From positions 1-64,000 of the forward strand of contig FCOD02000018.1 in NCBI GenBank assembly GCA_001544655.2: a stretch of DNA of 64,000 nucleotides, in the 5' to 3' direction. Position 1 is the stretch's first letter. Every line of letters starts with the position of its first letter. Position numbers and translations under genes: made by a program. This DNA is from Caballeronia turbans. GTDB lineage: Bacteria > Pseudomonadota > Gammaproteobacteria > Burkholderiales > Burkholderiaceae. Below, in pieces: positions 58,443-64,000 of the stretch. The notes under the pieces are model-generated. The model was not told the DNA's origin. It saw only the letters and a list, made by a program, of their open reading frames with translations, and searched no databases.

Positions 58443-59350
58443 CTAATACGAAGACTCCTTGGCTTAATCTAGACAACAGCCAACGCATCGGCGGGGGATC
58501 ATTCCCTACTACGTTCGAACTGCTTTATGAGCCGGACACAAAAACACTGACAGCTTCCGTCCGTGTAAAAATAATACCGGTTGACCTAATTAAGGCCGAC
58601 AGCACCGGTCAAGCGATCCTCGATTGCGACGGGCGTAAGCAGTCTGTGCCATACGAAAACAGCGCGCACTGGCGAAATGTTGCGAATGGTGTCGGATCGC
58701 CGTTTGCCGGACTCGTCATGGAATATCGCGATGCGGCAGGATCAAATGTCGATCTTGTTGCGTTGAAACGGCAGGTAGAAGCAACGCTGAATGGGCATAA
58801 GAGCCAATTGATTCTTGCCGGATGTTCAAAGGCCGCTTCGTGTGGCTGCCGGGTCAAGGTTAGATTCAATGTGACGTTCTTATTGAGCGTTAAGAATTGC
58901 CACGTCGGAGAATATCACAAAGAAATATGGTTATTTCCGAAAACAGACCGCGCCGACGCTGCATCATGGGGCGAGTCAAATTTCGACCCCATACCTAAAG
59001 ATCCGAATCGGTATGTATCGCTCTCTGAAATGAACATTGTTGCACACGAATGCGGTCATCTGTTTAATTATCCCGATGAATACTGGGCGTTCGGCGGTTT
59101 TGTTCACAGTGACTATATAAACAATGGTGAGCTTGATTTTAAGAAAGCCGATGAATTGAAACTCAAGCAAACGTGGAAAATGATGTCTACACCTAATCTC
59201 ATGGGGTCGGGCGCCCGACGACAAAGCGCGAAAACGCGCTCCTACTATCTTCGATACGTCAGGCAGCACTTTTCGAAAATGACAAATAAGACTTGGAATA
59301 TTGGTTATGAAGAAGAATTGGTGTGCGACGAAAATTCGCAAATTAATTAG
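58376..59350 (+). pseudogene. Metalloprotease-like effector domain, separated from VgrG by a frameshift
   Basis: From 58376 an open frame of about 324 codons begins without an ATG, directly after a TGA in the same frame. The preceding linker frame (58020-58442) reads straight into it if one base is shifted near 58376, joining KLAEPVWCDWN to LEPEKVETECDGATETG. The domain contains the zinc motif NIVAHECGHLFNYPDEYW, with HECGH at 59045-59059 and a likely further ligand in PDEY. A possible Met-turn lies in MMSTPNLMGSG. There are several cysteines. Only a weak internal GTG (58646) could start it alone, so translation is doubtful. Family knowledge: evolved VgrGs such as P. aeruginosa VgrG2b carry C-terminal metallopeptidase toxins. 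Confidence 0.65.
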
Positions 59351-60713
59351 AAACATCGCAGTCGAAAAGAAGACTCTCACGAAATTACTAGTGATTTATT
59401 TAGGAGGTTTTGCTGTGCCGATTCTCTCTGCCGCCGCGACAGTGCCGAGCGTCGCCGATGAAGGTTTCTCCATGAGTAGGATGGGCGGTCATCAGTACGG
59501 CACTAATGGAATCGGAGTATGGACTTCAGGGAGGGTTCGTGTTGGTCTATCAGACACAATTCAAACAGAGTTTAATGGCGCTGGAATTATAGAGAATCAG
59601 CTTACATCGGAAGACGTTAAGCAGGCTAGAGACATTCATCGTCAGCTATGTGAAATTGCTGATTCCAAGCCCGCAACAGACATGAAACGGATTGATCCGC
59701 CGACTGTATATTCCGCCAGCTGTGTACAAAATGGCAAGAAAACCGTTTATCAAGGAAGGATAGACGAGCTACCTAGAGAACTTTGCTTTCTTATGGATAG
59801 CTTCTATTTAAGAACTCGGGATTCTTATGCACGTGACGGCCGCGCTATTGCCAAGCTTGATGTTTCCGTAGAGAGCATTGTCCGGCAAAGAGATGGATTC
59901 CAGATATCGGTCAAATTCATCAATAGCGGAGATTACCCTATGATTACTCTCCCCCCCGACCACTGGAGCGGTGTATGGGGAGAAGATTTAATCTGGATCC
60001 ACGGACAAAGCGCGGACGGCAAGCATAAGTGGAATGTCGATCTATCGGCGTTGCCCTTGATCAACAAGGCCGACTTCCCCGGAGACACCGTGACCATTCC
60101 ACCGAGGAGTTCTGTAACGTACAAATTCTTGACCCTTCCCGATGAAAAGCTAATTGCTGGAATATACAGCTTCGAAGCCCAAGTTTTTATGAGCGTCGGC
60201 GCAGAAGACGGCCCCGTTGCCAGCATGGGCAAAGTCGATTTCCACTCAGACCGCACCAAGCCCACCCGCGTAACTTTCGACCGCGACTACCCCTCAACCC
60301 CGCAAGAGTGGAAGGATTTCGAAGCGCGTAAGGCTAAGGAAGTGTCTTTCCTAATGCCCGGCGCGACGGTGGCCGAATCCGGCTACTACCGCGCTGCGTC
60401 GATTGCCGGAACCCGCGATCAGTTCGTGAGGAAGTTCGAGCAAGGCACCGCTGCGCCCGACCTTGATTTCCAACGCTGGGACCGTTGGGAATGGGAGGCG
60501 GATCTAGCTCGCGCGACCGTCTGCAAACCCGGCGAGACGTGCCCGCGCGAGGGTCGCTGGATACTGCGCGCGAAAGACTACTCCTACGGCAGCAAGGGCG
60601 ATCTCACTTACCCACAGCATCAGCAACTTTTCCGGATGGGCGAGCAGAGTCGCTCCATTGATGTTGCCAACGTCGATGGGTCGAGACTCTTCTGGGAATG
60701 GTTGAGCGCGTAA
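59307..60713 (+). CDS. Exported protein, candidate immunity protein for the metalloprotease effector
   Basis: The 468-residue protein has a basic N-terminus and a hydrophobic core ending in LSAAA (LLVIYLGGFAVPILSAAAT), a plausible signal peptide, so it should be periplasmic. The start overlaps the end of the effector frame by about 44 bases, an arrangement typical of effector-immunity pairs. The mature part has beta-rich sections (FQISVKFINSGDYPMITLPP, SSVTYKFLTLPDEKL) and several cysteines. I do not recognise a family. The frame is intact although the effector is broken. GC content is lower in the first half than the second. A TTG six bases upstream could also start it. Confidence 0.65.
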   Translation: MKKNWCATKIRKLIRNIAVEKKTLTKLLVIYLGGFAVPILSAAATVPSVADEGFSMSRMGGHQYGTNGIGVWTSGRVRVGLSDTIQTEFNGAGIIENQLTSEDVKQARDIHRQLCEIADSKPATDMKRIDPPTVYSASCVQNGKKTVYQGRIDELPRELCFLMDSFYLRTRDSYARDGRAIAKLDVSVESIVRQRDGFQISVKFINSGDYPMITLPPDHWSGVWGEDLIWIHGQSADGKHKWNVDLSALPLINKADFPGDTVTIPPRSSVTYKFLTLPDEKLIAGIYSFEAQVFMSVGAEDGPVASMGKVDFHSDRTKPTRVTFDRDYPSTPQEWKDFEARKAKEVSFLMPGATVAESGYYRAASIAGTRDQFVRKFEQGTAAPDLDFQRWDRWEWEADLARATVCKPGETCPREGRWILRAKDYSYGSKGDLTYPQHQQLFRMGEQSRSIDVANVDGSRLFWEWLSA

Positions 60714-60781
60714 CGCGCCGCCGATCCTGTCCAAGCCGGGGCATTGCGCCCCGGCGTCCTATCTGTTCCTAAAGATTGAAC

Positions 60782-61039
60782 ATGAAAAACCCAGTATGCA
60801 AAGGCGATCCGACCTCACATGGCGGCGTCGTCAAAACCGCCTCTTCCAGCTTCGACATTGATGGGCGCATGGTCGCGCTGCTGCATGACATCGTTACGTG
60901 CCCTCAACACGGAGACAACCCCATCATTGAAAGCGGCGAAGGTTATGAGGAAGACGGTCGCAAGTGGGTCGCCGATGGATGTCTGACCCGATGCGGCAGC
61001 GTTGTCCACGCTACTACCAAGGGAATGGACATCGCATGA
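60782..61039 (+). CDS. PAAR-domain protein
   Basis: The 85-residue protein is a PAAR-motif spike-tip protein: MKNPVCKGDPTSHGGVVKTA at the N-terminus and IVTCPQHGDNPIIESG with conserved Cys/His, then CLTRCGSVVH. PAAR proteins cap VgrG trimers and carry effectors in the T6SS. The stop codon overlaps the next start (ATGA), so translation is coupled to the downstream membrane protein. Confidence 0.88.
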   Translation: MKNPVCKGDPTSHGGVVKTASSSFDIDGRMVALLHDIVTCPQHGDNPIIESGEGYEEDGRKWVADGCLTRCGSVVHATTKGMDIA

Positions 61040-62460
61040 GGACATGGCGCGTTCCAAACGTTCCCGAGGAAAAGCACATCGAACCGCCGTCCATCTGGAT
61101 AGCGGTGTTTGCCTTTGTCGTGCTGCTCATAGCGGGCTTCATCATCACGATTCTGAACTGGAAACAAGGCGCCTCGATCGTATCGGCGAAGTTTTTTGGC
61201 TTTGCGCTGGGCCTGCCGCTTCTGGTCTGGGGCGCGCTCTGCGGCTTGCTCTATCTGCCATCCGAAGACTGGAACGACCGCGCAGACCTGTGGAATTTTC
61301 TTTGTACAGACAACTTCAACAATTGGCGCGCGTGGTCACAGTGGAACCTGTGCATTCTCGATACCGTGACGCTTACGCCCGAGGTTGAGCTTGCCGAGCG
61401 CGTCCTCGGGCTGGAGGGAAGCGCACCGACGAACAAAGGCAAGGTGCTGAGCTTGCAAGCCGAAGGGGATGTCATCGTTGATACGAAGCTTGAGGACGTT
61501 CTGACGCAACTCGTTACGCCCTTTGTCGGAACGCTTCAGCGCTTCACCGGAAAGCGAACGGTGCATATTGCCCTTCAGTCAACGCAGGATGCCCATTTGG
61601 CAGTCTTGCGCACCGTGCTTCAAAGGCTGGAAATCGCGCATGAGCACATCGCCCTGTCTCGCTACACGATGAAGGACGTGCCGAGCATTCTTGACGAATG
61701 GATGGAAAACCAGAAGGTGCGCTATGACTACGGCTATCGAGAGCGAAAGATCATGCCGGACCTATGCCTGATGCTAGCGTGTCAGTTCAACGAGGACGGC
61801 GCCCCCACGGTATCCGAGGCGGCGCTCGGGCTTCTGTTCGGCTCGTGGCAGATGCTTGAAGATACGAAGCTTAAAGTCAAGGCGCGGCTGTTCCGCTCAA
61901 TTCCCACGACGACCGACGAAATCGCCGCTGCCCTCAAGACATTGCAGACGGCCGAGCCGACGCCCCTTAAACGGCTGCGCAATCTATGGGTCAGCAACCT
62001 GGCGAAACGGGACGGTCATATCGTGCGGGCCATTGCGAAGGATAGCGAACCGGCTCTGACCTTGATTGACCTCGATGAGGCGCTAGGCGTGCCGGGACCG
62101 GCTAGTCCGCTGCTGTTGCAAGCGCTGGCCGCACAGACGGTTCAATTCGGACAGGGGCCGCAACTGGTCGCGATGCCGGACGCTGAAGGCTTACGCTTGA
62201 ATCTCGTGGGGAACGGCTACGCCGAGATTGCAGAGGCCAAAAGGCCCGAACCCGAATTTTGGCCGGTTTCGTATGCAGCGGTGTTCGGGTCTCTACTGCC
62301 CCTGATAGAAGTCGCGATGATCGCATCGGATGCCGGCGCCGTCTGGACATGTAGCGTTTTAGGCGTGGGCCTTCTGCTTTTTCTTGTAGGGATTCCAGCA
62401 GGGAGGGTATTCAGGCTTCGGGGCGTGTCGCGAGAGTTCTACGAGCGTGCGCGGGGATAA
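61036..62460 (+). CDS. Membrane protein coupled to PAAR, possible T6SS effector or accessory
   Basis: The 474-residue protein has two N-terminal membrane helices (about 20-45 and 55-75), a roughly 310-residue soluble middle, and two C-terminal helices near the end (SYAAVFGSLLPLIEVAMIAS, TCSVLGVGLLLFLVGIPAGR). The middle domain matches no family I recognise. Its ATG overlaps the PAAR stop codon. Placement directly after PAAR suggests a T6SS effector or an inner-membrane partner such as immunity or chaperone. The frame is intact. Confidence 0.7.
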   Translation: MRTWRVPNVPEEKHIEPPSIWIAVFAFVVLLIAGFIITILNWKQGASIVSAKFFGFALGLPLLVWGALCGLLYLPSEDWNDRADLWNFLCTDNFNNWRAWSQWNLCILDTVTLTPEVELAERVLGLEGSAPTNKGKVLSLQAEGDVIVDTKLEDVLTQLVTPFVGTLQRFTGKRTVHIALQSTQDAHLAVLRTVLQRLEIAHEHIALSRYTMKDVPSILDEWMENQKVRYDYGYRERKIMPDLCLMLACQFNEDGAPTVSEAALGLLFGSWQMLEDTKLKVKARLFRSIPTTTDEIAAALKTLQTAEPTPLKRLRNLWVSNLAKRDGHIVRAIAKDSEPALTLIDLDEALGVPGPASPLLLQALAAQTVQFGQGPQLVAMPDAEGLRLNLVGNGYAEIAEAKRPEPEFWPVSYAAVFGSLLPLIEVAMIASDAGAVWTCSVLGVGLLLFLVGIPAGRVFRLRGVSREFYERARG

Positions 62461-62604
62461 GCGCGGCGGGCGGTTGAGCGTTGGAAGGCCATGCCCGCCT
62501 CTGTCGCATACGTTGATATTAACGATGGTACAAGCGGACAGCATTACAGCCGCTGCAATCAGCACGACCCCGAATGCAATGCGGCAACATGTTTGCGCAG
62601 TCAA
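62359..62604 (-). CDS. Putative small lipoprotein
   Basis: An 81-codon minus-strand frame with a TTG start has a convincing lipoprotein signal (FGVVLIAAAVMLSACTIV, lipobox LSAC) and a short Pro-rich basic tail. Its last third (102 bases) overlaps the 3' end of the convergent membrane-protein gene. There is no clear Shine-Dalgarno. T6SS loci often carry small lipoproteins as immunity proteins, so it may belong to the pair, but this is inference. Confidence 0.5.
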   Translation of the reverse strand: MTAQTCCRIAFGVVLIAAAVMLSACTIVNINVCDRGGHGLPTLNRPPRLSPRTLVELSRHAPKPEYPPCWNPYKKKQKAHA

Positions 62605-62730
62605 CCGATACGCCAGTGAAAACCCGGACCGCCGCCTGGCATCGCTAAAAAATAACGACGAACTTACGATCGTTGATCGTTACTAGAAAGACGCTCGCCG
62701 CTTGTCCTTCTGCTTCCGATCAAGTCCAAC

Positions 62731-63144
62731 TCAATCCCCCCGCACCGGCCCCCTTCCCGCCTTGATCGCACCGCGCTTCACCTTGCTCTCCACGCGACGC
62801 CGTTGCGATGCGCGCGTCGGCTTCGTCGCGATCCGCTTGCGCCGCGTGACGGCGACACTCCGAATGAGCTCATCCAGCCGCGCGAGCGCCGCCGCGCGAT
62901 TCATGTCCTGCGTGCGATGCTCCTGCGCCTTGATGACGATCACGCCCTCGCGCGTGACGCGGCTGTCGGTGAGCGCGAGCAGGCGATCCTTGATGTGCTC
63001 CGGCAGCGACGACGCGCGAATGTCGAAGCGCAGATGGATCGCGCTCGACACCTTGTTGACGTTCTGACCGCCCGCGCCTTGCGCGCGCACGGCCGTCAGC
63101 TCGATTTCGTTCGGCGGCACGGCGAAGCTGTCGGTCATCGTCAT
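62731..63144 (-). CDS. arfB: Peptidyl-tRNA hydrolase ArfB (YaeJ)
   Basis: The 137-residue protein is the alternative ribosome-rescue factor ArfB. It contains the release-factor GGQ motif in VRAQGAGGQNVNKVSSAIHL and a basic C-terminal tail (RRKRIATKPTRASQRRR) that enters the mRNA channel of stalled ribosomes. It is 25 bases downstream of recD on the same strand. Length is normal. Confidence 0.93.
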   Translation of the reverse strand: MTMTDSFAVPPNEIELTAVRAQGAGGQNVNKVSSAIHLRFDIRASSLPEHIKDRLLALTDSRVTREGVIVIKAQEHRTQDMNRAAALARLDELIRSVAVTRRKRIATKPTRASQRRRVESKVKRGAIKAGRGPVRGD

Positions 63145-63169
63145 CGGTCGGCTCCTTGTCGTCCTGCGT

Positions 63170-64000
63170 TCATGTGAGACGCCGCATTCTCGCGGCGAGC
63201 CCGGAATCGCGCCGCGTCGGCTCCCGGACGGCCTGCGCGAAGATCGCCGCGGAGCCGATCACTTCGACCCTGCGCTTCGCACGCGTGATCGCCGTGTACA
63301 CCAGCTCGCGCGACAGCACGCGCACGAACGTGCCGGGCAGCACCAGCGCCGCGTGCTCGAATTCCGAGCCTTGCGATTTGTGCACCGTGAGCGCGAACGC
63401 GGTGTCGTGCGGCGGCAGCGCGGCGGGCGACACGTAGCGCAGCGCGCCATCGGCCATGCGGAACGCGACCCGCAACGAGCCGTCCGCGCCCGGCAAAGCG
63501 ATGCCGATATCGCCGTTGAAAAGTCCGAGCGCATAGTCGTTGCGCGTGACGATCACCGGCCGTCCGGCGAACCACTGTGCACCGAGCGCAAGCGCAATGC
63601 CGGCCTGCTCGCGCACTTTCGCCGCGATGCGCGCGTTCACTTCATCGACGCCGCGCGGCCCCTTGCGTGTCGCGCACAGCACGCGGAAGCGATTGAGCGC
63701 GTCGAAGAGCCGCGTGTGATCCGCTTGGGTGCCGTCGAGCACGGCGCAGAGCGCATCGGCATACGGCGCGAAGCCGTTGGCGAGACGGGTGAGCGTGCGC
63801 TCGGACAGCGCAGCGTCGCCGTCGTCGAAAAGCACGGCCGCGCGCGCGCCGGATGGATCGAGCGCATCCAGCGCGGCCTGTTCGTCGCCGTTGCGAATCG
63901 CGATCGAAAGACGCCCGATGTCCGAGTCCAGCCCGAAGCGATAATTCTTCTGCAGCCAGACGACGCAATCGGTGAGCGTGGCTTCCCCTTCCTTGCCGGC
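63170..64000 (-). CDS. recD: Exodeoxyribonuclease V alpha subunit RecD, C-terminal part
   Basis: The frame runs from the window edge to a stop at 63170, about 276 residues. It carries the C-terminal helicase motifs of RecD: IVTRNDYALGLFNGDIGIAL and ALTVHKSQGSEFEHAALVLP (motif V-like with Thr-Val-His-Lys-Ser-Gln-Gly), then ELVYTAITRAKRRVEVIG (motif VI). The 5' part lies beyond the window. RecD with RecBC repairs double-strand breaks. It is followed by arfB. Confidence 0.9.
   Translation of the reverse strand, partial: AGKEGEATLTDCVVWLQKNYRFGLDSDIGRLSIAIRNGDEQAALDALDPSGARAAVLFDDGDAALSERTLTRLANGFAPYADALCAVLDGTQADHTRLFDALNRFRVLCATRKGPRGVDEVNARIAAKVREQAGIALALGAQWFAGRPVIVTRNDYALGLFNGDIGIALPGADGSLRVAFRMADGALRYVSPAALPPHDTAFALTVHKSQGSEFEHAALVLPGTFVRVLSRELVYTAITRAKRRVEVIGSAAIFAQAVREPTRRDSGLAARMRRLT

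Overview
The window is high-GC DNA with the gene content of a Burkholderiaceae chromosome, most likely Paraburkholderia, Caballeronia or a close relative. Evidence for this includes the glnA-ntrB-ntrC block with a sigma-54 glnA promoter, a full kdpFABC-kdpDE locus, a thiC preceded by a TPP riboswitch, argA, hrpA, paired DUF1328 proteins, a trimeric autotransporter adhesin and type VI secretion (T6SS) debris. Genus is an inference; no rRNA lies in the window.

Layout. 1-3.9 kb: a cytosine deaminase and a nitrilase-fold protein with a degenerate catalytic triad, divergent from a LysR regulator, then a GNAT acetyltransferase. 3.9-12.9 kb: potassium-stress locus on the minus strand (35-aa protein-kdpF-kdpA-kdpB-kdpC, then a long inverted-repeat element, then kdpD-kdpE), headed by a probable KdpE box. 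12.9-15.2 kb: mobile-element debris (integrase fragment joined to an acyltransferase tail, an intact low-GC acyltransferase, a phage baseplate fragment). 15.2-20.7 kb: xthA and the nitrogen-control block ntrC, ntrB, glnA. 20.7-34.5 kb: mostly housekeeping genes (rhodanese, cutC, CinA-like, EI24, sterol desaturase family, beta-propeller, hrpA, argA, yggX, MHS transporter). 34.5-43.5 kb: phosphoesterases, a TMEM175-type channel, tRNA-Leu(UAA), MFS transporter, two response regulators with a NarX-like kinase around a ferritin-like protein and two DUF1328 proteins, and an entericidin. 43.6-48.7 kb: DUF4397 lipoprotein and a YadA-type adhesin flanked on both sides by frameshifted glycosyltransferase remnants. 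48.8-56.8 kb: DMT exporter, riboswitch and thiC, small envelope proteins, L-lactate permease, second DMT exporter. 56.8-62.6 kb: T6SS accessory island. 62.7-64 kb: arfB and the 3' part of recD.

The most interesting stretch is 57.4-62.5 kb. It looks like a decayed 'evolved' VgrG: a shortened VgrG body, a Pro/Ala/Ser linker, then a frameshift into a metalloprotease-like domain with an HECGH motif. It is followed by an overlapping exported protein that is a good immunity candidate, a PAAR protein, and a translationally coupled membrane protein. The effector reading frame is broken but the exported partner is intact.

Other points of interest are the inverted repeat inside the kdp locus, the catalytically dead nitrilase-like protein, and the adhesin between two dead glycosyltransferase genes. 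All calls come from reading the sequence and remembered family motifs; no database search was run.
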